64,000 nt of DNA from Burkholderia sp. Ax-1719 (lineage in GTDB: Bacteria; Pseudomonadota; Gammaproteobacteria; Burkholderiales; Burkholderiaceae): assembly GCF_011753055.1 (NCBI RefSeq), contig NZ_VWWJ01000022.1, positions 81,017-145,016 of the forward strand. The letters are read 5' to 3'. The translations under genes were made by a program, and so were the position numbers. Shown here in pieces: positions 35,985 through 44,806 of the stretch (within the stretch, counting starts at the first letter, position 1; every line of letters starts with the position of its first letter). The notes under the pieces are model-generated. The model worked only from the letters and a program-made list of their open reading frames with translations. It searched no databases and was not told where the DNA came from.

Positions 35985-37472
35985 ATGACGGCAATTCGCT
36001 CGTATCAACTCACATTCCGATCGGCACTCGCGCCGGTCACGGCGCTGGCGGCCGCCTGCGCGCTTGCCGCTTGCACCGTTGGCCCCGACTATCACGGCGC
36101 GCCGGCGGTGGCGCCCGAGGCGGCCAGCGCAGCCACCTTCGTGCGCACGCCCGCACAGGGCGTCACGCCCACGCGTGCGCCCAGCCAATGGTGGCTGGCG
36201 TTCAACGATCCGCAACTCAATGCGCTGATCGCCGCTGCTTTCGAACATAACCCCGACCTGCGCGCGGCCCAGGCGCGGCTGCGCGAATCGCGTGCGCAAC
36301 TGCAGACGCAGCGCGCTGCGGAAATGCCGAAGGTCTCGGCTGCCGTCGCCGCGCCGCGTATGCGCGAGCCTAGCCTGAGCGCGTTTTCGCAGTCCGATGG
36401 CAGCAGCAGTTCGAGTTCGGGCGGCGGTGGCCCGCTGCAGTTCTACACCGCGGGCTTCGATGCCTCGTGGGAAATCGATCTGTTCGGCGGCACGCGTCGC
36501 GCGGTGGAAGCCGCGAGCGATGAAGCCGACGCCGTGCAGGCCGATCTCGCCGATGCGCAGGTTTCGCTCGCCGCCGAAGTGGCGCAGGCCTATATCGATC
36601 TACGCGACGAGCAGCAGCGTTTGTTGATCGCGCAACGAACTGCTGAGTTGCAGCAGCAATCGCTCACGCTCACTGAGCAGCGCCGCGCCGGTGGTACCGC
36701 TGCGGACGTGGATGTCGAGCGTTTGACTACGCAGGTCGAAAACACGCGATCGACGATCACGCCGCTCGCGTCGCAAGTGGAAATATCGCTCGATCAGCTG
36801 GCGGTGCTCACGGGCAAGGCCCCTGGCGCGCTCGATGCCGAACTGGCGACGCCGCAAGCGTTGCCGGTGTTGCCCGCATCGGTGCCGGTGAGCGATCCGG
36901 CCACGATGTTCGCGCAACGTCCCGACATTCGCGCCGCCGAGCGCCGTCTGGCGTCGAGCAACGCGCAGATCGGCGAGCATGTGGCCGATTTTCTGCCGAA
37001 GCTCACGCTGTTCGGCGACCTGGGCTTCACGGCTGCAGACCCCGGACATCTGCTGCGCAAGAACAATTTCAGCTGGGTGGGCGTGCCTTATCTGCAATGG
37101 AATCTGTTCGACTTTGGCCGCACGCTAGGCGCGGTGCACGGCGCAGAAGCGTCGCGCGACGAAGCCGAAGCGCGTTATGAAAAAGCGGTGCTGGCCGCAC
37201 TGCAGGACGCGAACGGCGCGCTTTCGCGCTACGGTTATCAGCGCGAGCACCTCGTCACGCTGCAGAAGGTGCAGGATTCGGCGCAACGCTCGGCGGTGCT
37301 GATGCGTCAGCGTTATCGTGCGGGAACGTCGACGCTCGTCGATCTGCTGGACACCCAGCGTTCCGAATTTCTTGCCCAGCAGGACGTGATCTCGGGGCAG
37401 GCCGAGTTGCTCAAGGACTTCATCTCCATCCAGAAGAGCCTGGGTCTGGGCTGGCGCAGCAACGCAAGCTAA
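35985..37472 (+). CDS. TolC/OprM-type outer-membrane efflux lipoprotein (NodT family)
   Basis: A 495-residue outer-membrane channel. The lipobox LAAC places the lipidated Cys at residue 30, followed by TVGPDYHGAP, the usual start of NodT-family channels. Two outer-membrane-efflux repeats of long helices are visible (about 75-285 and 290-485), with FDASWEIDLFGGTRRAVEAASDEADAVQADLADAQVSLAAEVAQAYIDLR as the first and FGDLGFTA...WNLFDFGRTLGAVHGAEASRDEAEARYEKAV as the second. A Ser/Gly-rich insert (about 135-145) is an unusual loop. It starts 19 bases after emrB and completes the tripartite pump. Confidence 0.9.
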   Translation: MTAIRSYQLTFRSALAPVTALAAACALAACTVGPDYHGAPAVAPEAASAATFVRTPAQGVTPTRAPSQWWLAFNDPQLNALIAAAFEHNPDLRAAQARLRESRAQLQTQRAAEMPKVSAAVAAPRMREPSLSAFSQSDGSSSSSSGGGGPLQFYTAGFDASWEIDLFGGTRRAVEAASDEADAVQADLADAQVSLAAEVAQAYIDLRDEQQRLLIAQRTAELQQQSLTLTEQRRAGGTAADVDVERLTTQVENTRSTITPLASQVEISLDQLAVLTGKAPGALDAELATPQALPVLPASVPVSDPATMFAQRPDIRAAERRLASSNAQIGEHVADFLPKLTLFGDLGFTAADPGHLLRKNNFSWVGVPYLQWNLFDFGRTLGAVHGAEASRDEAEARYEKAVLAALQDANGALSRYGYQREHLVTLQKVQDSAQRSAVLMRQRYRAGTSTLVDLLDTQRSEFLAQQDVISGQAELLKDFISIQKSLGLGWRSNAS

Positions 37473-37715
37473 TTGCCTTGCATGAAGGGATGCGATGCAA
37501 CGCTGCATTCGCGCTCCCTGACTCAAATAGTGAGAAATTCCCGTGATTTAGCGGGTAAACGCTGAGCGTCGCCACGAAAAAAATCAAAACGCCACTTCTT
37601 TAGCGCTGCTACTATTTTTCCGAAGAAAGCATCCCGAGACTGACCGGGCGCGCTGCATGCCTTGCTTTGTGTCTTTAGCGACCCGGCAGCCGGACATGAA
37701 GTCCAAGGAGGAGGC

Positions 37716-38750
37716 ATGAAGCTGAAGAAGGCCATCGACCGCATACCCGGCGGTCTGATGCTGGTGCCGCTGCTGCTCGGCGCCTGCGTTCATACGTTCG
37801 CGCTAGGCGCGGGCAAATACTTCGGTTCGTTCACCAACGGCCTGATTGCGGGCACCGTGCCCATTCTTGCCGTGTGGTTCTTCTGCATGGGCGCCACCAT
37901 CGATCTGCGCGCCACTGGCACCGTGCTGCGCAAATCCGGTACCTTGCTCATCACCAAGATGGCGGTGGCGTGGATCGCTACGCTGGTCGCCGCTCACTAT
38001 CTGCCTGTTGACGGCATCAAAAGCGGCCTTTTTGCAGGGCTTTCTGTGCTTGCGATTACCACGTCGATGGATATGACCAACGGCGGCCTCTATGCGGCGG
38101 TCATGCAGCAATACGGCACCAAGGAAGAAGCGGGCGCGTTCGTGTTGATGTCGATCGAATCGGGGCCGCTCGTCAGCATGATCATTCTGGGCGCAACTGG
38201 CGTGGCGTTTTTTGAGCCGCGTCTATTCATGGGCGCGGTGTTGCCGTTCTTCATCGGCTTCGTGCTGGGCAATCTGGACCACGATCTGCGCGAGCTGTTT
38301 GGCCGCTGTGTGCATCCGCTGATTCCGTTCTTTGGCTTTGCGCTGGGCAACGGTATCGATCTCAACGTGATCGTCACGAGCGGCTTTTCAGGGGTGATGC
38401 TGGGGCTGGGCGTGATCGTTGTGACCGGCATTCCCCTGATTCTCGCCGATCGCCTGCTCGCAGGCGGCAATGGCGCGGCGGGGTTAGCCGCATCGTCCAC
38501 GGCGGGCGCGGCGGTGGCGAATCCCGCGATCATCGGCGAGATGATCCCGCGCTTCAAACCGCTCGTGCCCGCCGCAACGGCCATGGTGGCAACCGCGTGC
38601 CTCGTCACGGCGATTCTCGTCCCGATCCTCACGGCGTTGTGGGTGCGCCGAAGGAGCGCGCGGGAGGCGCTGCGCGAAAGTCTGGCGGATGCCTTGCCCG
38701 ACGATTTCATGGGGCCGCAGCCCATTACGGGCCGCGACGCTCACGTATAG
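37716..38750 (+). CDS. kdgT: 2-keto-3-deoxygluconate permease (KdgT family)
   Basis: A 344-residue membrane protein with about ten helices. The opening MKLKKAIDRIPGGLMLVPLLLGACVHTF and FFCMGATIDLRATGTVLRKSGTLLITK (about 65-92), plus TSMDMTNGGLYAAVMQQYG (about 127-145), are characteristic of KdgT. It imports 2-keto-3-deoxygluconate by proton symport for the lower Entner-Doudoroff branch. A very strong Shine-Dalgarno AAGGAGGAG at 37705-37713 lies just 2 bases before the ATG. No kdg or pectin genes are adjacent. The 240-base upstream gap shows no gene. Confidence 0.92.
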   Translation: MKLKKAIDRIPGGLMLVPLLLGACVHTFALGAGKYFGSFTNGLIAGTVPILAVWFFCMGATIDLRATGTVLRKSGTLLITKMAVAWIATLVAAHYLPVDGIKSGLFAGLSVLAITTSMDMTNGGLYAAVMQQYGTKEEAGAFVLMSIESGPLVSMIILGATGVAFFEPRLFMGAVLPFFIGFVLGNLDHDLRELFGRCVHPLIPFFGFALGNGIDLNVIVTSGFSGVMLGLGVIVVTGIPLILADRLLAGGNGAAGLAASSTAGAAVANPAIIGEMIPRFKPLVPAATAMVATACLVTAILVPILTALWVRRRSAREALRESLADALPDDFMGPQPITGRDAHV

Positions 38751-38756
38751 CGGCGA

Positions 38757-39290
38757 TCAACCTCGCGCCATGCTCTCAAGCACGCCATCGCGTCGAATCA
38801 GCCCATGAAACAGCGCTGCGCCCAGATGCAGCAGCACGACCGCGAACAGCAGCATGGCGAGCCACGTATGTGCCGCGCGCAGCAATGCGTAGAGCGCGAC
38901 GCTATGCGGTGCGATAGCCGGTAGGTGCAGCGCCCCTGCGAGCACGACGGGGTAACCGGCTGCGGACAGCATGGCCCAGCCGATCAGCGGCATCGCGATC
39001 ATGAGCGCGTAGAGCACGAGATGCGAGGCGTGCGCGGCGACGCGTTGCCACGCGGGCATATCGCTGGGCAGGGCGGGCGTGCCCCGTGTGAGCCGCACGA
39101 CTACACGCACAATCACGAGCACAAGGAAAGCGATGCCCAGCGGCCGATGCAGCGCAATCAGGCTGTTATGAAGCTGCGAGACGGTGGCAACCATGCCCAC
39201 GCCAACGAACAGCATCGCAACGATCAGGACTGCCATTGACCAGTGCAGCAAGCGGGCGAGGCCGCTGAAATGCGCTTGAGCGGGTTTCAT
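38757..39290 (-). CDS. Cytochrome b561 family protein
   Basis: A 177-residue di-heme inner-membrane cytochrome with four helices. His ligands are visible in RLLHWSMA (about residue 16), LIALHRPLG (about 48), AAHASHLVLY (about 88-92) and LLRAAHTWLAMLL/LLHLGAALFHG (about 142-163). It moves electrons between quinones and periplasmic partners. The start overlaps the stop of the catalase-related gene upstream by ATGA, so the two are coupled and probably act together. Confidence 0.88.
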   Translation of the reverse strand: MKPAQAHFSGLARLLHWSMAVLIVAMLFVGVGMVATVSQLHNSLIALHRPLGIAFLVLVIVRVVVRLTRGTPALPSDMPAWQRVAAHASHLVLYALMIAMPLIGWAMLSAAGYPVVLAGALHLPAIAPHSVALYALLRAAHTWLAMLLFAVVLLHLGAALFHGLIRRDGVLESMARG

Positions 39291-40345
39291 TGCTGGGCTT
39301 CTCCGTGTGCATGAGCGAGCGCCGCTTCTTCATGCGTGCGGCGGTTGAACGAGACCGAATAGGCGGCGGAGCGCGCGGCGAGCAGCGGATCGTCCGAGGG
39401 CTTCAGTCCATCGGGCAACACCGTCGGGTCGTAATTGACGTCGCGGCAGGCGCCTGCGCGTTGTGGCGTGGCCTGCCGCAGCACGAGCGTGCCCGCATCG
39501 ATCTGCTCGCGCGAGGCCGGCCATTGCTGCGTGGCATCGCTAGTTTGATCCTCGGGCGCAGCCACGGTGAGCACGAGATGCCAGCGCAGCGGGCCTTGCG
39601 CGAGCCGCGCTTCGAGATCGTCGGCGAGGAAGTCGGGATTACGTTTCTGATCGGCCGATTCAGCCTCGTAAGGCGTTTGCGGCACCATCTCCCACCGTAC
39701 CGCATGCGTATTGCCGTTGGCATCCGTGGCGATAAATGCGTTGATGCTCCAGAACGCGGTGTTTGCGAAGCTCGATGAAGGCGGATGTGCCTTAAGCCAC
39801 TGGCGAAACGGCAGGGTTTCCGGATTGGCGCTAAAGAAAGCATCGAGCTTCGCGGGGTCGGGCTTGCCGGTCTTTGGATCGGGCTTCGAGGCAACCAGTT
39901 GCTGATAGAACTGATTCGGTGTGCGAACCACAAAAACCGGCGCGGAATTCATGCCAGTGCGCCACTGTTCTCCGTCGTTCAACTGAAACAGCAAGGCCAT
40001 GCTGCGCACGGGTATGCTGGCGTCGGGCGCGGACGGATTGCTGCCCGGAATCGCGAAGCGGCCGATCACTGGCGTCTCGCCCGGCGCGAACACCGCCGCG
40101 CGCGAGACCTTTGCGCCATTGCCATTGCTCTCGAATTCGCCTTCCACGCACAGGCCTTTGGCGTGATTGCGCCGGTATCCTGCGTGGATGCCATAGTTCG
40201 ATTCGAAGGTATTGACGATGTGGGGCGCGTCCACGCGTTTGGGCGTCAGCCAGCCCGCCGTCCATGCGAAGGCGGCGGCCGTGCAACCGATCACAGCCGC
40301 GATGGCGGCAAGCCGGCATGGCACGCAGATATCGGCGCGACTCAT
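39287..40345 (-). CDS. Catalase-related peroxidase (SrpA-like), membrane-anchored or secreted
   Basis: A 352-residue minimal catalase-fold heme protein. An N-terminal hydrophobic segment (about 9-32, LAAIAAVIGCTAAAFAWTAGWL) is a signal anchor or signal peptide, pointing to a periplasmic position. The distal heme motif is GYRRNHAKGLCVEGEFESNG (His about residue 60), and the C-terminal AYSVSFNRRTHEEA block carries the proximal Tyr region. Such short catalases usually act as peroxidases and not as catalases. ATG 40345 is preceded by GGAGG. It is coupled to cytochrome b561, which could supply electrons from the membrane. A 28-codon leader frame overlaps its start. Confidence 0.85.
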   Translation of the reverse strand: MSRADICVPCRLAAIAAVIGCTAAAFAWTAGWLTPKRVDAPHIVNTFESNYGIHAGYRRNHAKGLCVEGEFESNGNGAKVSRAAVFAPGETPVIGRFAIPGSNPSAPDASIPVRSMALLFQLNDGEQWRTGMNSAPVFVVRTPNQFYQQLVASKPDPKTGKPDPAKLDAFFSANPETLPFRQWLKAHPPSSSFANTAFWSINAFIATDANGNTHAVRWEMVPQTPYEAESADQKRNPDFLADDLEARLAQGPLRWHLVLTVAAPEDQTSDATQQWPASREQIDAGTLVLRQATPQRAGACRDVNYDPTVLPDGLKPSDDPLLAARSAAYSVSFNRRTHEEAALAHAHGEAQQ

Positions 40346-40428
40346 GATGCGCCTCCGCACCGCACGCTGGCGCGTGTGAGTCGCATGAGGATCGGCGAGC
40401 GTGGATAGAGCGAAGCGCGTTGGGGCAT
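40342..40428 (-). CDS. Possible 28-residue leader peptide overlapping the catalase-related gene
   Basis: A short frame starts at ATG 40428, with CAGGA 7 bases upstream, and its TGA overlaps the ATG of the catalase-related gene (ATGA). The product is Arg/Ser/Pro-rich with no hydrophobic segment. The overlap would couple translation of the peptide to the peroxidase. It could be coincidence in GC-rich DNA; I list it because start, SD and overlap agree. Confidence 0.3.
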   Translation of the reverse strand: MPQRASLYPRSPILMRLTRASVRCGGAS

Positions 40429-40556
40429 GATCGGTCCTGTCGAGGGTCGTGGTGGCCGTTACAGGCGTCAACAGGGTGAAGGCGCGTTCTATTCCCTGCG
40501 CATGCAAAGAAAGTGAAGCTGTAAGGCGAGCGCAAGAAAGCGCAAAGGAGCCGGCG

Positions 40557-40949
40557 ATGCTGAAAGGGGGCTGTTTGTGCGGCAAGATCCGCTATGAAAT
40601 CACGGGCGAGCCGATTGGCACGACCGCATGTCATTGCGCGGATTGCCGCCGCGCATCGGGCGCGCCGTTTGTCGGCTGGATGAGCGTGGCGCGCGATACG
40701 TTCAGGTTCGTTGCAGGCGCAACAAAAACCTACGCATCGAGTAAAGGCGTGGAACGGGGTTTTTGCCCCGAGTGCGGCACGCCACTTACCTATCGCAGCG
40801 TGGCGTATGCCGACGAAATCGATATCGCGACCGGTACGCTGGACGAGCCCGGCGATGCGCCGCCCGAGGATCATACGTGGACGTCGCAACAACTCGGCTG
40901 GGTGCGGCTGGCGGACGGATTACCCAGTTATCCGCGCAGCCGTTCATGA
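40557..40949 (+). CDS. GFA family protein (glutathione-dependent formaldehyde-activating-like, zinc-binding)
   Basis: A 130-residue small zinc protein of the GFA/Mss4-like fold. Zinc ligands are visible as C6-x-C8, the C25-H-C27-x-x-C30 cluster and C70-P-E-C73. AAGGAG precedes ATG 40557 by 7 bases. Family members include S-hydroxymethylglutathione synthase (Gfa), but most paralogs have no proven activity, so only the fold is certain. It is divergent from the peroxidase operon. Confidence 0.87.
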   Translation: MLKGGCLCGKIRYEITGEPIGTTACHCADCRRASGAPFVGWMSVARDTFRFVAGATKTYASSKGVERGFCPECGTPLTYRSVAYADEIDIATGTLDEPGDAPPEDHTWTSQQLGWVRLADGLPSYPRSRS

Positions 40950-41002
40950 ATGAAGTTCAGGCGATCAAGCGGGGCCGATGCGGCGCGCGCCGCATCGAAC
41001 GA

Positions 41003-42445
41003 TCAACGATGCTCGGTGACGAACTTGGTCACGAGGTACGGCTCCATCGCTTCGGTGCCGCCTTCCGAACCGTAGCCTGAATCCTTCACGCCGCCAAACG
41101 GTACTTCGGGCAGTGCAAGGCCGTGATGGTTGATCGACAGCATGCCGGTCTCGACGTCTTCCGAGAGCGCTGCCGAAGTCGCGCTCGAACGCGTGTACGC
41201 GTAGGCGGCGAGACCATAGGGCAGGCGGTTCGCTTCCGCAATCGCTTCTTCGTAGGTGGAGAAGCGCGAGACCAGCGCGAGCGGGCCGAACGGCTCTTCA
41301 TTCATGATGCGGGCGGAAAGCGGCACGTCGGTCAGCACAGTCGGCGCGAAGAAATAACCTTCGCGGCCGATGCGTTCGCCGCCGGTATGCACCTTTGCGC
41401 CCTGTTCGCGCGCGTCGGCTACGAGGCGTTCCATCGCGGCGAGGCGGCGATCGTTCGCGAGCGGCCCCATCTGCACGCCTTCGGCCAGACCATTGCCGAC
41501 CTTGATCGTTTTCGTAGCCGCGACGAAGTGTTCGAGGAACTCGTCGTAGGCCGCGTCCTGGACCATGAAACGCGTGGGCGAAATGCAGACCTGACCCGCG
41601 TTGCGGAACTTTGCGCCCGCGAGCAGTTTGGCGGCGCGCGGAACGTCCGCATCGGCGAATACGATGGCCGGCGCGTGGCCGCCCAGTTCCATGGTGGCGC
41701 GCTTCATGTGCTCGCCAGCCTTCGCCGCAAGCAGCTTGCCTACCGGCGTCGAGCCCGTGAACGAAATCTTGCGGATGGCCGGATGCGCAATCAGATACGA
41801 CGAGACCTCGGCGGGCACGCCGAATACCAGGTTGAGCGCACCTTGCGGCACGCCCGCATCGATAAAGACCTGCACGAGCGCCGCGCAGCTTGCGGGCGTT
41901 TCCTCCGGTCCCTTGAGCACGACGGTACAGCCCGAGGCAAGCGCCGCCGAGACCTTGCGCACCGCCTGATTGAGCGGGAAATTCCACGGCGTGAAGCAGG
42001 CGACCGGACCCACCGGCTCGCGCGTCACGATCTGGCGGACAGCATCCGTGCGCGAGGGCACCACACGGCCATACGTACGGCGGCCTTCTTCAGCGAACCA
42101 GTCGATAACGTCTGCGCCTGCGAGCGTTTCACCCTTGGCTTCAGCCAGCGGCTTGCCTTGCTCGCGCGTCATGATGGCGGCGATCTCGTTTGCGCGTTCG
42201 CGCAGCAGGTCGGCGGCGCGGCGCATCGTCTTGCTGCGTTCGAGCGGCGAGACCTTGCGCCATGCGCCAAACGCGCGCGCGGCGGCATCGGCGGCGTCCG
42301 AGAGGTCCTGCTCGCTCGCGAGGCTCAGGCGTCCGATCTCCGCCTCGGTGGCGGGATCGATCACGGCAATCGTCTTCGCGCCGGCGCGCCATGCGCCATC
42401 GACGTAAATCTGGGTATCCGGATAAGGCTTCACGTTCGAAGTCAT
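41003..42445 (-). CDS. NAD(P)-dependent aldehyde dehydrogenase, succinate-semialdehyde dehydrogenase (GabD) type
   Basis: A 480-residue aldehyde dehydrogenase. Key motifs are CFTPWNFPLNQ (about 143-153), FTGSTPVGK (about 222-230), MELGGHAP with the general-base Glu (about 250-257), and the nucleophile C287 in RNAGQVCISPTRF. The C-terminal EEPFGPLALV and PFGGVKDSGYGSEGG blocks are present. The sequence is closest in style to GabD/DavD-type semialdehyde dehydrogenases. GAGGA precedes the start by 9-10 bases. No transaminase gene adjoins it, so the aldehyde substrate stays open (succinate, glutarate or other semialdehyde). Confidence 0.88.
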   Translation of the reverse strand: MTSNVKPYPDTQIYVDGAWRAGAKTIAVIDPATEAEIGRLSLASEQDLSDAADAAARAFGAWRKVSPLERSKTMRRAADLLRERANEIAAIMTREQGKPLAEAKGETLAGADVIDWFAEEGRRTYGRVVPSRTDAVRQIVTREPVGPVACFTPWNFPLNQAVRKVSAALASGCTVVLKGPEETPASCAALVQVFIDAGVPQGALNLVFGVPAEVSSYLIAHPAIRKISFTGSTPVGKLLAAKAGEHMKRATMELGGHAPAIVFADADVPRAAKLLAGAKFRNAGQVCISPTRFMVQDAAYDEFLEHFVAATKTIKVGNGLAEGVQMGPLANDRRLAAMERLVADAREQGAKVHTGGERIGREGYFFAPTVLTDVPLSARIMNEEPFGPLALVSRFSTYEEAIAEANRLPYGLAAYAYTRSSATSAALSEDVETGMLSINHHGLALPEVPFGGVKDSGYGSEGGTEAMEPYLVTKFVTEHR

Positions 42446-42530
42446 GATGGGACGATCCTCTTCAACGGTTGGGGGCGGGGGCCGTCTATTCTGCCACCGC
42501 TGCGCGCGCTTTGCAGGAGACGCAAATGAC

Positions 42531-42559
42531 AAGGGCCTTCGATATGCTCGAAGGCCCTT
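42531..42559. terminator. Terminator after the phospholipase C gene
   Basis: A perfect 12-bp stem (42531-42542 with 42548-42559, loop TATGC) lies between the phospholipase stop and the aldehyde dehydrogenase promoter. The U-tract on the minus strand is short (TTGTCATTT). Confidence 0.65.
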
Positions 42560-42589
42560 GACTCAAGCGCTATTTAAAGCGCTTTCGCT

Positions 42590-44749
42590 TCAGCTGATCT
42601 GCGTGATGGGCGCAACGGCTGCCGGATCGCTGATACTCGGGCGGCCGGTTTCGACGTGACCGGCGTAGCGGCGCGCGAAAGTCGAATCATCGGGGCTGGT
42701 GACCGTGAGGTCGTACCAGTGATGACTCGACGCGAGCACCCACGGTTCCTCGATACGCGCATTGGCGGGCACCACCACGAGGCGCTCGCGCGCGCCGTAG
42801 GCGTTGTCCGTCACCGTGAGGCGTGCGATGCCGCCGCCGTGGTTGGTGAACTTGAGGAACAGGTTGCCGTTCGCCACGTCGTATTGCGCCGAGACTTCCG
42901 GCTGCGGCGTGCCGTTATGCTTGCCGAAGAACCCCTGCACCGACGAAGCCGCCGATGCCGAAGAGCTTGCCGCCGTGCCCGAGAAGCGGCGCACGAAGCC
43001 ATTCGGGCCATGCACCTCGAAGGCGTAGACGCCGTTCGTCACGCTCAGATCCCACGTGTCGTCGAGCGACTTGCCCGCTTCGACCGTATAGCGCCACGGA
43101 CCATCGGTGCGATTCGTGCCGTACACATAGAAGTGCGCGCCCTGGCGGCCCTTGTTTGCGAAGGTAATCGAGAGCGTCTGCTTCGACGGATCGACGTGCG
43201 CGTTCACGTGCAACTCGTAGGGCAGCGCGCGGGCATAGCGCACGCCCGGTTCCTGCGCGTCGATCGGACCCGGCGTGGCGGGCACGGTTGGCGCCTTGTT
43301 CGCCGAGCACTGGTTGTCGGCTTGCGACATATAGTTGCTCGTGTCCGGCAGCGAAGGCATCGACGAATCGGGCGTGCGGAAGTCGAACGCCGTGGTGAGG
43401 TCGCCGCACACCGCGCGACGCCATGCCGTGATGTTCGGCTCATGCACGCCAAAGCGCTCTTCGATAAAGCGGATCACCGAGGTGTGATCGAATACCTGCG
43501 AGCACACGAAGCCGCCCTTGCTCCACGGCGACACGATCGTCATCGGCACGCGCGGGCCGAGGCCGTAGGGCAGGCCGTCGGCGGTGTACTTGCCGCCGCG
43601 CCCCGGATTGACGACATTGTGGATTTCGCCATCCACGCTTACCGTCGATTTACCCTGGGTCGACGTGGTGGGCGGTTGCGGCGGCACGATGTGGTCGAAG
43701 AAGCCGTCGTTCTCGTCATACATGATGAAGAGCACGGTCTTGCTCCATACTTCGGGGTTCGAAGTAAGTGCGTCGAGGATCTGCGAGGTGTACTCCGCGC
43801 CGTAAGCCGGCGTGTATTTCGGATGCTCGGAGAATGCGGCGGGCGGCAGCAGCCAGGACACTTGCGGCAGCTTGTTCGCGAGCACGTCGTTCTTCAGATC
43901 GGCAATAGTACGCGCCGTCTGCGCGCGCTGATAAAGCTCCGAACCCGGTTGCGCGTTGATGAAGTTGGCGAAATTCTGCAGGATGTTGGTCCCGTAGTTG
44001 CCATTCATCGGATCGCTGCCGTTGGTGCCTTGCTGATAGATCTGCCACGTGATGCCAGCGGCCTGCAGGCGTTCGGGGTAGGTCGTCCACGAGAGCAGTT
44101 GATACGCGGGCGGCACATCGCCGTCCACATAGTCGTTGTTGTCGAGCAGCGGGCCGCCCATCGTGCCGGTCGGATCGACCATGCCCGTCATCAGATACGA
44201 ACGGTTCGGGTGCGTCGGGCCCGGCAGCGAGCAGAAATAGTTATCGCAGACGGTGAACGCATCGGCCAGCGCGTAATGGAACGGAATGTCCGCGCGCATG
44301 TAATAGCCCATCGTCATATCGGTCTTGTACTGCGGCCACTGGTTGTACAGACCGTTGTTGATGGCGTATTGCGTCGGATACCACGAGTGGTCGAGATCGC
44401 CCACGCATTGCGCGCTGGTCGTCTGCGTATCCAGGTGGAACGGCAGCACCGGCTTGGTGGCGTCTTCCTTCGACGGCTGATACCAGACCGGCTGGCCGCC
44501 CGGTAGCGGGATCGGCAGGCGGTCGTTATAGCCGCGCACGCCGCGCAGATGGCCAAAATAATGGTCGAAGGAGCGGTTCTCCTGCATGAACACGACGATG
44601 TGCTCCACATCGCGGATCGAGCCCGTGCGCGAGAACGCCGGAATGGCGAGCGCGTTACGGATGGACTCGGGCAGGACGGTCATCGCTGCTGCGGCGGCGC
44701 CGGAGGAAGCGACAGTCTGCAGGAAACGGCGACGGCTGTTTGACGTCAT
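42590..44749 (-). CDS. Phosphocholine-specific phospholipase C (PlcN/PlcH family), Tat-exported
   Basis: A 719-residue secreted phosphoesterase. The N-terminus is a twin-arginine signal (SRRRFLQ at residues 5-11, then an Ala-rich stretch). The catalytic domain starts with HIVVFMQENRSFDHYFGHLRG (about 50-70), carries the metal-site PGPTHPNRSYLMTG and the MYDENDGFFDHIVPP block (about 345-360). Two C-terminal DUF756-type domains follow (about 520-710). It hydrolyses phosphatidylcholine (and in PlcH-type enzymes sphingomyelin), useful for phosphate scavenging and host interaction. A lipoprotein gene precedes it by 57 bases on the same strand. No plcR-like chaperone gene follows it. Confidence 0.93.
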   Translation of the reverse strand: MTSNSRRRFLQTVASSGAAAAAMTVLPESIRNALAIPAFSRTGSIRDVEHIVVFMQENRSFDHYFGHLRGVRGYNDRLPIPLPGGQPVWYQPSKEDATKPVLPFHLDTQTTSAQCVGDLDHSWYPTQYAINNGLYNQWPQYKTDMTMGYYMRADIPFHYALADAFTVCDNYFCSLPGPTHPNRSYLMTGMVDPTGTMGGPLLDNNDYVDGDVPPAYQLLSWTTYPERLQAAGITWQIYQQGTNGSDPMNGNYGTNILQNFANFINAQPGSELYQRAQTARTIADLKNDVLANKLPQVSWLLPPAAFSEHPKYTPAYGAEYTSQILDALTSNPEVWSKTVLFIMYDENDGFFDHIVPPQPPTTSTQGKSTVSVDGEIHNVVNPGRGGKYTADGLPYGLGPRVPMTIVSPWSKGGFVCSQVFDHTSVIRFIEERFGVHEPNITAWRRAVCGDLTTAFDFRTPDSSMPSLPDTSNYMSQADNQCSANKAPTVPATPGPIDAQEPGVRYARALPYELHVNAHVDPSKQTLSITFANKGRQGAHFYVYGTNRTDGPWRYTVEAGKSLDDTWDLSVTNGVYAFEVHGPNGFVRRFSGTAASSSASAASSVQGFFGKHNGTPQPEVSAQYDVANGNLFLKFTNHGGGIARLTVTDNAYGARERLVVVPANARIEEPWVLASSHHWYDLTVTSPDDSTFARRYAGHVETGRPSISDPAAVAPITQIS

Positions 44750-44806
44750 TCTTGTTCACCTTTCTGCTTGTTGGATGAGTGTGTGCATAAGCACACGAAC
44801 GGTGTA

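Noticed and set aside
42656..44506. 616-codon plus-strand frame inside the phospholipase C gene
   Set aside because: Arg/His-rich antisense shadow; phospholipase domains are clear on the minus strand.
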